Position numbers and translations under genes: made by a program
Shown: one piece after another, positions 1 to 7,200 of the stretch
How positions within the stretch are numbered: position 1 is the stretch's first letter
Layout: every line of letters begins with the position of its first letter
The notes under the pieces: model-generated
What the model was told of the DNA's origin: nothing
Databases searched by the model: none
What the model saw: the letters and a program-made list of their open reading frames with translations, nothing else
Assembly (NCBI GenBank): GCA_028685295.1
Contig: JAQUEL010000043.1
Location: 1-17,132, forward strand
Source: a bacterium
Lineage (GTDB): Bacteria > UBP13 > UBA5359
Direction: 5' to 3'
DNA: 17,132 nt

Positions 1-58
1 CATCCGTTTTATTGTGGAACCGCGCTGAACGGTTTCCCGGAAAAGTAGATAAGTATTG

Positions 59-90
59 ATGAAACAAAGCGGTACGCCGCTTTGTTTCAT
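59..90. terminator. Intrinsic terminator, probably bidirectional, upstream of the PHP gene
   Basis: A perfect 14-bp inverted repeat (arms 59-72 and 77-90) surrounds a TACG loop. The loop-proximal stem is GC-rich (GCGG/CCGC). The outer stem is an A-rich left arm paired with a right arm reading TTTGTTTCAT, so either strand gives a GC hairpin followed by a U-rich stretch. It probably ends a gene lying to the left of the window. It also sits only 17 bases before the PHP start, so it may limit read-through into that gene. Confidence 0.65.
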
Positions 91-107
91 ATTAATAGGG
101 ATGTTTT

Positions 108-947
108 ATGGATAAAAGAAGGGTTTTTGCTGATTTACATCTCCATTCCTCTGCCTCCGATGGCCTGATATCTCCTTCTGAATTAGTAGAGAAAGTAAGG
201 GGGTTTGGATTGAGAGCGATGTCACTGACCGATCATGATACGACTGATGGGTTGAAAGAAGCTCAACAATCCGCTGAAAAACAGGGAATTATCATGATCT
301 CCGGCATAGAATTGAGCACCGTAATGGAGAGCAAGGAGGCGCATTTTCTGGGTTATAATTTCAGGCTGGAGAATAAAGAATTCCAGCGGGAATTGCAACT
401 ATTTCGTTTCTCCAGAGAGAAACGGCTGACAGCCATGATAGGCAAATTAAACCGTCTGGGTATTGTTATATCCCGTGAACGCATTTGCAAACTGGCAGGA
501 GCAGGGGCGATGGGCCGGCCTCATCTAGCCAGAGCCATGGTAGAAGCTGGTTATGCTGATAACGTTGCTGATGCTTTTGATAGATATTTGGGACGAGGTA
601 AGCCTGCTTATGTAGAGAGGTACAGGTTGGCACCTGCGCATGCGGTGGAGCTTATACGCAATTCCGGAGGAATGGCTGTGATGGCTCACCCCGGTTTGGC
701 AGATATGGATGAGTATATTCCTGCATTTATAAAGGCCGGTCTACAGGGGCTGGAGGCATTCCATCCTGCCCATACACCCGAGCAGGTTAAACGCTATATA
801 GATACATCTGAGCGCTATGGATTGATTGTTACCGGTGGCAGTGATTGGCATGGCGATACCTGTGCGTACCACGCTGCAGATTGCGCTTGGGGCCTGGACA
901 GGCAGCGTTTTAATGTTCTGGCCGATTACCTTGGCCGGAACAGATAG
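108..947 (+). CDS. PHP-domain phosphoesterase, TrpH / RNase AM-like
   Basis: This 279-residue cytoplasmic protein belongs to the PHP metal-dependent phosphoesterases of the TrpH/YciV type. Studied members hydrolyse 3',5'-nucleoside bisphosphates or trim RNA 5' ends. All expected metal-ligand motifs are visible: HLH (His11, His13) with Asp18, TDHD at 41-44, GIE with Glu68, His79, MAHPG with His194, and SDWH with Asp246 and His248. The variable insertion between His79 and His194 is normal for this subgroup. The ATG at 108 follows an AGGGA ribosome binding site with 6-base spacing. The gene begins just after a terminator and ends 89 bases before nikR, so it may be transcribed alone. The family call is secure; the exact substrate (3',5'-nucleotide, oligoribonucleotide or other) is inferred. 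Confidence 0.85.
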   Translation: MDKRRVFADLHLHSSASDGLISPSELVEKVRGFGLRAMSLTDHDTTDGLKEAQQSAEKQGIIMISGIELSTVMESKEAHFLGYNFRLENKEFQRELQLFRFSREKRLTAMIGKLNRLGIVISRERICKLAGAGAMGRPHLARAMVEAGYADNVADAFDRYLGRGKPAYVERYRLAPAHAVELIRNSGGMAVMAHPGLADMDEYIPAFIKAGLQGLEAFHPAHTPEQVKRYIDTSERYGLIVTGGSDWHGDTCAYHAADCAWGLDRQRFNVLADYLGRNR

Positions 948-964
948 AAAGACTTAATAACTGA

Positions 965-994
965 TTGACGAGGCTGTCGGTACCCAAATAGATT
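965..994 (+). promoter_or_regulatory. Candidate promoter for nikR
   Basis: TTGACG (965-970) and TAGATT (989-994) are separated by 18 bases, matching the vegetative -35 and -10 boxes at 5 of 6 and 4 of 6 positions. Transcription would start near 1001, about 36 bases before the nikR ATG. No clear NikR palindrome is visible here, so autoregulation cannot be claimed. Confidence 0.35.
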
Positions 995-1036
995 GCAAAT
1001 CGCTTGATGGAACATATTATACGAGGGGGAAGGTAT

Positions 1037-1450
1037 ATGAGCGATATAGTGCGTTTTGGAGTCTCTTTACCTAGGGAGCTGGTAGAAACATTCGATAAGC
1101 ATATCGATCTTAAGGGATATGCCAGCCGATCTGAGGCCATACGTGATATCATGCGCGCTTATCTGGTAGAACAAAAGTGGGAGACTGGAGAGGGGCAGGT
1201 TATGGGAACGGTCACCATTGTTTATGATCACCATACCAGAGAGCTGTCCCGTGTTCTGAGCGATATTCAGCATCACAACCATGATGCAATAGTCTGCACT
1301 ACCCATGTACATCTGGATGAACACAATTGCCTTGAAGTTATCGTTATACGGGGTATGGCAAAACAGGTGCAGCACATTGCGAACAGTCTAATCAGTATCC
1401 GTGGCGTTATTCATGGCAAGTTGGTATGTACTACCGGGGGAACATTATAA
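1037..1450 (+). CDS. nikR: Nickel-responsive transcriptional regulator NikR
   Basis: The 137-residue protein has an N-terminal ribbon-helix-helix DNA-binding domain (about 1-48, with RFGVSLPRELVETFD and the SRSEAIRD helix) and a C-terminal ACT-like nickel-binding tetramerisation domain. The four high-affinity square-planar Ni(II) ligands of E. coli NikR (His76, His87, His89, Cys95) are all present with a constant +3 offset as His79, His90, His92 and Cys98. In this family nickel binding activates repression of nickel uptake genes. The ATG at 1037 is preferred over an in-frame ATG at 1004 because a purine-rich GAGGGGGAAGG precedes it and the protein then begins at the family's usual place. No nickel transporter or hydrogenase gene lies in the window, so the target operon must be elsewhere. 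Confidence 0.93.
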   Translation: MSDIVRFGVSLPRELVETFDKHIDLKGYASRSEAIRDIMRAYLVEQKWETGEGQVMGTVTIVYDHHTRELSRVLSDIQHHNHDAIVCTTHVHLDEHNCLEVIVIRGMAKQVQHIANSLISIRGVIHGKLVCTTGGTL

Positions 1451-1475
1451 AAAGCAAGGCCCGTTCTTGGGATAA

Positions 1476-1514
1476 GGCACTGGGACACTAAGGCACCCTC
1501 AGGGCCCCAGTGCC
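1476..1514. repeat. 9-bp inverted repeat between convergent genes, possible terminator
   Basis: Perfect arms GGCACTGGG (1476-1484) and CCCAGTGCC (1506-1514) flank a 21-base loop, which itself holds a small CCCT/AGGG stem. It lies between the stops of nikR (+) and the PIG-L gene (-), where a shared terminator is expected. Neither strand has a T-tract directly after the stem; on the - strand a TTTTT follows only after about 25 bases. A role as a bidirectional terminator or as an RNA 3'-end stabiliser is therefore inference. Confidence 0.4.
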
Positions 1515-1543
1515 GGAGCTCGCAAACGCACCTTGGCGATCAA

Positions 1544-2392
1544 TCAAACGAACTTACTGATATTTCCGGATACTTCGGCGGCAAAACGTTCAATATGTTC
1601 ACGAACGTAATTCAGCAGATCCAAAGTATCATCCTGAATCAACGGTGTCAGGTCCATGCCGAAATTGAGCATACCGCATGTATCCACGGCATGGCTTTGA
1701 TGGTAGGTCGCATGTGCACGACGGCGTCCCATACTGGCCAGATCGTAGCGCTTACCGCCGATTATCTGCGAATCGAAGACTCCCAGAACGGATGCAGCAA
1801 TGTTTTCATGCTTGTCCAGATTAAAGGCCACCTTATCCTCGTCGACCATCCAATCCAAGTCGCGCCAGACTTCGCAGCCGTAAAGATTATTCGGTCTTTC
1901 ATCCTCGGGCAGGCTTCTTATGGCCTGTATAAGTCTGATGGCTGTACAAACGTGTGTGGGGTGCTTATCGGCAGGATTATGCACGTATACCGTTTCTGGC
2001 CGGGCAGCCTGAAGCAATGCCTTCAGATCATCTATTGCGCCGGGATAGGACGAATCCTTCATCTCGGCGCTTGAATGATCAAGAAAGACAGCAGCTGAAT
2101 ATTCTCCTACGTAGGCAGCCTTTTTCTGTTCTTTACGCCTGATAATTCTCATCTGCTCATCATTATAATCGGCATAAAAACCGTTGCGCGGACTGCCGGC
2201 ACCATTAGTGGCTACTACGCCTGTAAACCATTTATCGAATTTGCCGAAGCACTGCAGCACGCCATCCATAGCCATGATCTCAATATCATCTTGATGAGCG
2301 GAAACGGCCATGTGCGTAGTCCTTGCCAGAGCGGCGGCGGTATCGACCCTATCAGGAACATATATTTCGAATGTCTCTTTACTGAGCTTCAT
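1544..2392 (-). CDS. PIG-L / LmbE-family deacetylase
   Basis: This 282-residue cytoplasmic protein belongs to the PIG-L family, zinc hydrolases that remove acetyl groups from N-acetylglucosamine-type sugars and related amides. The metal-binding signature appears as AHQDD (His33, Asp35, Asp36), with Gln replacing the usual Pro of AHPDD. A second motif, NPADKHPTH, supplies the downstream histidine ligand. It is the second gene of a two-gene operon: the ATG lies 10 bases after the stop of the ROK-like gene, and its GGGGG ribosome binding site overlaps that stop codon. Pairing with a sugar-kinase-like protein suggests a role in amino-sugar or acetylated glycoside metabolism, but the substrate cannot be read from the sequence. 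Confidence is high for the family and low for the substrate. Confidence 0.8.
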   Translation of the reverse strand: MKLSKETFEIYVPDRVDTAAALARTTHMAVSAHQDDIEIMAMDGVLQCFGKFDKWFTGVVATNGAGSPRNGFYADYNDEQMRIIRRKEQKKAAYVGEYSAAVFLDHSSAEMKDSSYPGAIDDLKALLQAARPETVYVHNPADKHPTHVCTAIRLIQAIRSLPEDERPNNLYGCEVWRDLDWMVDEDKVAFNLDKHENIAASVLGVFDSQIIGGKRYDLASMGRRRAHATYHQSHAVDTCGMLNFGMDLTPLIQDDTLDLLNYVREHIERFAAEVSGNISKFV

Positions 2393-2402
2393 GATTTTCC
2401 CC

Positions 2403-3803
2403 CTATCGAATTTCCGGCAGACTGGCTGCAGCTATGGATTGTCCGACGCGTCTGCTCTTCTCATCAGGCAGAGAGATCTTGATCTTATCGGCTAGTTCCG
2501 GAAAATCGGCCTTTAGCACCTGCTCTGCCTGAGCAAGCATAATATCGCCACCCTTGCCGGTGGTAACACGTCCCAGAATAAGCACTCTATTAAGATCGTA
2601 GAAATCAGCATAATGAGCCAGGGCATAACCCAGCGATGTGCCTACCGTTTCGTAAACCTTTCGAGCTAACGGATCTTCTTGCTCCATCTTCTCCTGAAGC
2701 ACTACCAGTTTTTCCGGCAGCTTCAGATCGGGGCCAAAGAGCATGCCGGCTCCCTCGGCCACCCTGATAGTACCGACCTGGCAGAAATACTGAACGCCGC
2801 ATCCAATATCGCCGGACCATTCATCTGCCGGTGCATTCGGCCTGTAATCTACGGGAGCAAAGGCCAGTTCATTAAGCCAGCCGGTGATGTTGCCGGAGGC
2901 ATTGACGTATCCGACTGCTTCGCTGGAGCCCATAGCTATACCGAGGACAGGGTTTTCTCCCAGTGACATTGAGCCGGCCAGGGCTGTTACTTCGCCATCG
3001 TTGACCACTTCCATGGGCACGCCGAGTTCATCACGTATACGCAGGAAGATATTGACGATTTTGGTGTCGAATTCATCCTTAGGAACGCCTCTATATAAGG
3101 AGGCCACGCGTACGCGGTTGTTAATGTAAACTCCGGCTGCACTGCCGCCGACGGCATCCAATCTGGGCAGCTTTTCAGCTGCTCTGCGGATGGCAGCCAT
3201 TATGCCTTGATAGTGATACTCAGGATCGGTAGCGTTGCGTGGATCCCAGGGAACCTCTTCACTATAAACCGGCTCTCCATCAATGACGGCACTGGCTTTT
3301 CGGTCGCTGGCACCTAGATCGAAGCCTACGCGGCAGCCATCCAGATGCCGTCCCAACGGAATCGATTCTTCATCATCCCCAGGAACACCGGCTACATCGG
3401 TCAGCTCCACAGTGAAGGGGCGCTCATAAACACCGCCCATAAAAGTTGCATCAAAGGCTCTGGCGCCAGCGGTTGAGTAAGTCTTCTTTATATACTCCCC
3501 GATATCGGCAGGGCCGCCTACGTAAACCTTCCAGCCGCCTCGCTGCCAGAGAAGGAATTTGACTATTCTCTCCACATACGGTAGATTAGCCTGTGCATAA
3601 GGCGAATCGGATTTAAAAACTAAGGTGGAGTAGGTAGAAATGGAACCGTCGGCTCTCTCCAGGGCCAGCTTCAGAGGAATGCCGCCGCCGCTTGCCTTTA
3701 CCAGTTCGCGGAATTTTCGGTTGATCAGGGAAGCCGGTACAAAATCCTGATCCAAAGGTGGTACAAACTTGGGTTTAATCTTAATAATAGAGGATATATC
3801 CAT
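2403..3803 (-). CDS. ROK-like actin-fold sugar kinase homologue with extra N-terminal domain
   Basis: The 466-residue protein has two parts. Residues 1 to about 155 form a region I do not recognise. Residues from about 156 onward resemble the ROK/hexokinase actin-like ATPase fold: a phosphate-1 loop GFDLGASDRKA (160-170), a catalytic-type VVNDGE (Asp269), and a second Gly-rich loop near 287-297 (LGIAMGSSEAVG). The classical ROK zinc motif CxCGxxGC is not evident; only DIGCG appears in that area. At 466 residues it is longer than ROK kinases (about 300) and ROK repressors (about 400), and no helix-turn-helix is apparent. It may phosphorylate a sugar, or be a non-catalytic sugar-binding relative. 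AGGAGG precedes the ATG by about 11 bases. It is first in an operon with the PIG-L deacetylase. Confidence 0.62.
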   Translation of the reverse strand: MDISSIIKIKPKFVPPLDQDFVPASLINRKFRELVKASGGGIPLKLALERADGSISTYSTLVFKSDSPYAQANLPYVERIVKFLLWQRGGWKVYVGGPADIGEYIKKTYSTAGARAFDATFMGGVYERPFTVELTDVAGVPGDDEESIPLGRHLDGCRVGFDLGASDRKASAVIDGEPVYSEEVPWDPRNATDPEYHYQGIMAAIRRAAEKLPRLDAVGGSAAGVYINNRVRVASLYRGVPKDEFDTKIVNIFLRIRDELGVPMEVVNDGEVTALAGSMSLGENPVLGIAMGSSEAVGYVNASGNITGWLNELAFAPVDYRPNAPADEWSGDIGCGVQYFCQVGTIRVAEGAGMLFGPDLKLPEKLVVLQEKMEQEDPLARKVYETVGTSLGYALAHYADFYDLNRVLILGRVTTGKGGDIMLAQAEQVLKADFPELADKIKISLPDEKSRRVGQSIAAASLPEIR

Positions 3804-3832
3804 TCTTTAATCTGCCTCCTTTTTTTATATCA

Positions 3833-3851
3833 GAGTTCTACCGTGGAACTC
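3833..3851. promoter_or_regulatory. 19-base palindrome, candidate operator for the ROK-like/PIG-L operon
   Basis: GAGTTC (3833-3838) and GAACTC (3846-3851) form a dyad centred on base 3842 in which 8 of 9 pairs match. It lies about 30-48 bases upstream of the ROK-like start codon, in the expected promoter or 5'-leader zone. The length and odd-base centre suit a homodimeric repressor. A small RNA hairpin is the alternative. No cognate regulator is adjacent. Confidence 0.4.
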
Positions 3852-4031
3852 CGAATACTCTATTGAGCAGGACTTTTTTTACTCATTAAGAAAAACTTTT
3901 ATTTCATACTATCACACGCAAAGAAGCTATGCAAGATATCGGCTGTTTTAGGGGTGGCCGGATCTGCAAATGCGCCCTAATATCCAAATGGCCCTCAATA
4001 GCTTTATATAGACTGTCGCCATAGGGGCGGC

Positions 4032-4060
4032 TTCAAAAAGAACCTGTTTTATGATAAAAT
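4032..4060 (+). promoter_or_regulatory. Candidate yebC promoter with extended -10
   Basis: TTCAAA (4032-4037), a 17-base spacer and TAAAAT (4055-4060) resemble a sigma-A promoter. The -10 is preceded by TGA, giving the extended TGn element. A second, overlapping TATAAT at 4066-4071 has only a poor -35. Either would give a leader of roughly 85-95 bases containing the 10-bp hairpin at 4107-4138. Confidence 0.45.
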
Positions 4061-4106
4061 CATTGTATAATTCATAAACTTGTAGATAAGAAAGCTTAAA
4101 AACAGG

Positions 4107-4138
4107 AATGTAGAATTTAGAGCATCGTATTCTACATT
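4107..4138 (+). repeat. Perfect 10-bp hairpin in the yebC leader
   Basis: AATGTAGAAT (4107-4116) pairs perfectly with ATTCTACATT (4129-4138) around a 12-base loop. The 3' arm ends 6 bases before the GAGGAAGGT ribosome binding site of yebC. There is no T-tract, so it does not look like a terminator. It could be an operator dyad for a repressor acting downstream of the promoter, or an RNA stem that affects translation or stability. Confidence 0.5.
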
Positions 4139-4162
4139 TAATATGAGGAAGGTAGTTAAGGC

Positions 4163-4909
4163 ATGGCAGGTCATTCCAAATGGCATAATATAAGATTGAA
4201 AAAGGGTAAGATGGATGCTGAAAGAGGTAAAGCATTTACCCGCGTAACCAGAGAGATCATTGTGGCGGCCAGGACTGGGGGCGGCGATCCTGAAAGTAAT
4301 GTCCGGTTGCGCAATGCTATGCTCAAGGCCAGGGAAGTAAATATGCCGGCCGATAATGTCAAGCGTGCTATCCAACGCGGAACAGGTGAGCTTGAAGGCG
4401 TTACGTACGAGGAGGTCTCTTATGAAGGTTACGGTCCGGGAGGAGCAGCTGTTTACATTGAGGCGATGACCGATAACAGGAACCGGACGTTACCCGAGAT
4501 CAGAAATATTTTCTCACGTACCGGTGGTAATCTGGGTGAGAGCGGCTGTGTAGCCTGGATGTTTGACAATAAAGGATTGATACAGATAGATGCTCAGGAT
4601 ATCGATGAAGATGAACTGCTCATGGCGACGCTCGATGCCGGGGCTGAAGATATTAAGAATGATGACGGCGTTCTTGAAATAGTGACTGCGCCTGAGAACT
4701 TGGATGCTGTGCGCGCGGCCGTCGAAGAGGCAGGTTGCAAACCGGCTTTTTCCGAGGTGACTATGATCCCTCAAAATACTATAGCTCTGGCCGGCAAAGA
4801 GGCTCAGCAGATGCTGCGTCTTATGGATATGCTGGAAGAGCATGATGATATCCAGAAAGTTCATTCCAATTTCGACATTCCGGAGAATATTCTTGAGCAG
4901 ATCGGTTAG
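4163..4909 (+). CDS. yebC: YebC/PmpR/TACO1-family protein
   Basis: The 248-residue protein starts with the family signature MAGHSKWHNI followed by a Lys-rich segment and DAERGKAF. It carries the expected GYGPGG and DNRNRT motifs in the middle and an acidic C-terminal domain. Its length is typical. Members were first annotated as DNA-binding regulators (PmpR, quorum sensing). Work on TACO1 and bacterial YebC indicates a role in translation, easing ribosome stalling at polyproline sequences. The product is cytoplasmic. The ATG at 4163 lies 9 bases after a GAGGAAGGT ribosome binding site. The gene is upstream of ruvC, as in many bacteria, but an intrinsic terminator at 4934-4965 separates the two here. 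Confidence 0.95.
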   Translation: MAGHSKWHNIRLKKGKMDAERGKAFTRVTREIIVAARTGGGDPESNVRLRNAMLKAREVNMPADNVKRAIQRGTGELEGVTYEEVSYEGYGPGGAAVYIEAMTDNRNRTLPEIRNIFSRTGGNLGESGCVAWMFDNKGLIQIDAQDIDEDELLMATLDAGAEDIKNDDGVLEIVTAPENLDAVRAAVEEAGCKPAFSEVTMIPQNTIALAGKEAQQMLRLMDMLEEHDDIQKVHSNFDIPENILEQIG

Positions 4910-4933
4910 GCCGTCGGGATTGCTGTTTAAAAG

Positions 4934-4965
4934 GGGCAGGAGCGAGGGCCGTTCCTGCTCTTTTT
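4934..4965 (+). terminator. Intrinsic terminator after yebC
   Basis: GCAGGAGCG (4936-4944) pairs with CGTTCCTGC (4950-4958) with one G-U pair and an AGGGC loop. Two more outer pairs are possible, one of them G-U. The tract TCTTTTT follows to 4965. This is a textbook rho-independent terminator. It lies only 20 bases before the ruvC start, so ruvCAB transcription must read through it or begin in the few bases after it. Confidence 0.85.
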
Positions 4966-4984
4966 GCTATTTACTGGTGGGATT

Positions 4985-5470
4985 ATGATAGTTCTAGGGA
5001 TAGATCCCGGTACAGCTATAACCGGGTATGCTTTTATCGAAGAGCGAGGCCAGGCTCTGCGTGCGTTGGATTACGGGGTGGTTGTCACTGCAGCTGGAGA
5101 GGACCCGGCCCGGCGGCTGCAGATCATTTATCAGGAGCTAAGCGTCAAGATTGCTGCCTTTCGACCGCATGAAGCAGCGGTAGAGGAACTCTTTTTCTGC
5201 CGTAATGTGACTACGGCTATCGCTGTGGGGCAGGCCCGAGGGGTGGCAGTTCTGGCGGCTGCTAATGCAGGGTTGCCGGTGGCAGAATATACGCCGCTTC
5301 AGGTTAAACAGGCAGTTGTGGGTTACGGCCGTGCTTCCAAGGAGCAGGTGCAGTTTATGATAAAGAGTATTTTGGGGCTGCGGGAAATACCTAAGCCGGA
5401 TGATGCAGCTGATGCCATGGCGGTGGCCGTTTGCCATATTCACGCAGCACCTATGAGGGGATTGGGATGA
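4985..5470 (+). CDS. ruvC: Holliday junction resolvase RuvC
   Basis: RuvC is the endonuclease that cuts Holliday junctions as a dimer together with RuvAB during recombinational repair. The 161-residue protein has the RNase H-like fold with the four acidic catalytic residues in place: Asp7 (GIDPG), Glu67 (VEELFF), Asp140 and Asp143 (KPDDAADAMA). The ATG at 4985 is preferred over an in-frame upstream start at 4964, because the protein then begins MIVLGIDPG as in the family and GGTGGGA provides a close ribosome binding site. The stop codon overlaps the ruvA ATG (ATGA at 5467-5470), so the two are translationally coupled. Confidence 0.96.
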   Translation: MIVLGIDPGTAITGYAFIEERGQALRALDYGVVVTAAGEDPARRLQIIYQELSVKIAAFRPHEAAVEELFFCRNVTTAIAVGQARGVAVLAAANAGLPVAEYTPLQVKQAVVGYGRASKEQVQFMIKSILGLREIPKPDDAADAMAVAVCHIHAAPMRGLG

Positions 5471-6060
5471 TAGCTTATCTGGCAGGAGAATTGCTTGAGG
5501 TTAGGGAGAATTACGTTATCATTATGGCTGGCGGGGTAGGCTACCGGGTGGAGTTACATTCATCGGCTATATCCAAGTTGCCTGCTGAGGGTGAGGAGGT
5601 ATGCCTTCATATACATACCTGTGTCAGAGCGGATGCTATAACGCTGGTAGGTTTTCTTACCGCGGAGGCCAGGGAGTTTTTCGAGCTTCTGCTCGGAGTT
5701 TCCGGCGTTGGCCTCAAGGTTGCTCAGGCGCTGATCTCTTCTAATACGCTGGGACGTCTTAAGGTCGCTATCGCTACGGGTGAGGTGGCGACTCTAGTTA
5801 AGGCGCAAGGAGTGGGCAGAAAGACGGCTGAACGTATTGTAGTGGATTTAAAGGATAAGATTAAAGATGATCTACTAATCGACGAAGGCCAAGCCTCAGT
5901 CGGCATAGGCGATACGGTTGCTGAGGCGATTACCGTGTTGGTAGAGCTGGGTTACAGCCGCCAGCGTGCAATTGAGGCGGTTAGACGGGTCGATGCGGCT
6001 GAACGAGAGAACGGGGTTGAAGCCGTTATTCGCGAAGCACTCAAGTTTCTGGGACATTGA
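5467..6060 (+). CDS. ruvA: Holliday junction branch migration protein RuvA
   Basis: RuvA binds four-way junctions as a tetramer and loads RuvB rings. The 197-residue product begins MIAYLAGELLEV, the usual start of the N-terminal OB fold. The helix-hairpin-helix region contains GVSGVGLKVAQALIS and GVGRKTAERIVVDL, the junction-binding motifs. The C-terminal domain (about 150-197, with ITVLVELGYSRQRAIEAV) is the flexible part that contacts RuvB. The start at 5467 is chosen because it overlaps the ruvC stop as ATGA and gives the family N-terminus; a longer in-frame start at 5431 would only add residues encoded inside ruvC. A 102-base gap with a strong hairpin separates it from ruvB. Confidence 0.96.
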   Translation: MIAYLAGELLEVRENYVIIMAGGVGYRVELHSSAISKLPAEGEEVCLHIHTCVRADAITLVGFLTAEAREFFELLLGVSGVGLKVAQALISSNTLGRLKVAIATGEVATLVKAQGVGRKTAERIVVDLKDKIKDDLLIDEGQASVGIGDTVAEAITVLVELGYSRQRAIEAVRRVDAAERENGVEAVIREALKFLGH

Positions 6061-6083
6061 TACGGTAGGTTAGTAGAAGGAGA

Positions 6084-6115
6084 ATATCGTCAGGGCTGAA
6101 TAGCCTGACGGGATA
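6084..6115 (+). repeat. Hairpin in the ruvA-ruvB gap
   Basis: CGTCAGG plus CT (6088-6097, one bulged G) pairs with AGCCTGACG (6102-6110) around a GAAT loop. Outer TATC/GATA arms extend the structure with a small bulge. No T-tract follows, so it is not a normal terminator. An RNA processing or mRNA-stability element within the ruv transcript is more likely. Confidence 0.45.
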
Positions 6116-6162
6116 CTGGTAAAAGGCTAAAAAGATATGGGCTAAAATGGAGATGATAAGGA

Positions 6163-7197
6163 ATGTCTGATCGTGTAACGGCTGCCGATCAATATGAAGA
6201 GGATTTCGAACTGGAGCGTTCTTTACGGCCTCGCCGGTTGGAAGACTTCATCGGTCAGCAGCATGTCAAGGAAAACCTGAAAATCTGCATAGAAGCTGCT
6301 CAGGGCAGGAGAGAGGCATTAGATCATGTTCTGCTTTACGGGCCCCCGGGTCTGGGAAAGACGACGCTGGCCGGCATCATTGCTCATGAAATGGGAGTAG
6401 GCGTCAAGGTTACCTCTGGTCCGGCTATAGAGCATACCGGTGATCTGGCCGCATTGCTTACCAATCTCCAGGAACATGATATTCTCTTTATAGATGAGAT
6501 ACACCGTCTGGGAAGGGTGGTGGAGGAGCGCCTCTATCCCGCTATCGAGGATTTCAAGTTCGATATGGTTATTGGCAAGGGCCCCAGTGCTAGATCATAT
6601 ACTTTACCTTTGGCACCTTTTACTCTGATAGGGGCCACTACCAGAACGGGATTGTTGACTTCGCCGCTTAGGGATCGCTTTGGAATCTCTTTTCATTTCG
6701 AGTATTATATGCCCGGAGATTTATGTATTATTATCACTAGATCGGCTGGTATACTGAATGTGGATATAACTGAGAGCGGTGCTGCAGAGATAGCCCGCCG
6801 CTCACGGGGAACGCCCCGTATAGCTAACCGCCTTCTCAAGCGCGTTCGCGATTACGCACAGATAAGAGCCGATGGTTGCATAGATGCTGAAGTGGCTGTG
6901 GAGGCCCTGGAGATGTTGGATGTGGACCATTGCGGCCTGGATCGGCTGGATCGAAGCTATCTCTTATCGATTATAGAGAAATTCGATGGCGGGCCCGTTG
7001 GTATAGACACGATTGCCGCCTCTTTGAACGAAGAGCGGGATACGCTGGAGTTTGTATATGAGCCTTATCTGATCCAAATCGGCTATCTTAACCGTACTCC
7101 CAGAGGTAGAAAGGCTACGCGACTGGCCTACGAGCACTTTAAACTGCCTTACGGTTATTCGGAACAGCCTTTTGATCAATGCGATCTGGAGATTTGA
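6163..7197 (+). CDS. ruvB: Holliday junction branch migration ATPase RuvB
   Basis: RuvB is the hexameric AAA+ motor that drives branch migration with RuvA. The 344-residue protein has Walker [10 protein letters not shown] (60-68, Lys66), Walker B LFIDE (108-112), sensor 1 GATTR (157-161), the arginine-finger region SPLRDRFG, a sensor 2 motif in [13 protein letters not shown], and the C-terminal winged-helix domain with TPRGRKAT. The length is typical. GGAG at 6149-6152 is a plausible ribosome binding site, 10 bases before the ATG; a second AAGGA directly touching the ATG is too close to be useful. The stop lies three bases before the queH start. Confidence 0.97.
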   Translation: MSDRVTAADQYEEDFELERSLRPRRLEDFIGQQHVKENLKICIEAAQGRREALDHVLLYGPPGLGKTTLAGIIAHEMGVGVKVTSGPAIEHTGDLAALLTNLQEHDILFIDEIHRLGRVVEERLYPAIEDFKFDMVIGKGPSARSYTLPLAPFTLIGATTRTGLLTSPLRDRFGISFHFEYYMPGDLCIIITRSAGILNVDITESGAAEIARRSRGTPRIANRLLKRVRDYAQIRADGCIDAEVAVEALEMLDVDHCGLDRLDRSYLLSIIEKFDGGPVGIDTIAASLNEERDTLEFVYEPYLIQIGYLNRTPRGRKATRLAYEHFKLPYGYSEQPFDQCDLEI

Positions 7198-7200
7198 ACA

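Larger units (their letters stand above)
3804..4162. other. Divergent intergenic region between the ROK-like gene and yebC
   Basis: This 359-base stretch has no credible gene. The left end (3804-3851) carries the leader of the - strand ROK-like gene, with its AGGAGG ribosome binding site (3815-3820) and a 19-base palindrome. The middle (about 3860-4030) is AT-rich and then mixed, with nothing I can assign and no convincing - strand promoter. The right part (4032-4162) carries a probable yebC promoter, an 8-bp inverted repeat CCTGTTTT/AAAACAGG (4043-4050, 4099-4106) spanning that promoter, a 10-bp hairpin, and the yebC ribosome binding site. Confidence 0.6.

Noticed and set aside
1-48. End of a coding region running in from the left (frame 1, stop TAG at 46-48)
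   Set aside because: All three + strand frames give short stop-ended pieces (stops at 26-28, 46-48 and 57-59) and none is recognisable, so the frame cannot be chosen. The terminator at 59-90 does suggest that some gene ends here.
4563-4592. Internal promoter in yebC that might drive ruvCAB (TTGACA, 18 bases, TAGATG)
   Set aside because: The -10 match is poor, and the strong terminator at 4934-4965 lies between it and ruvC.
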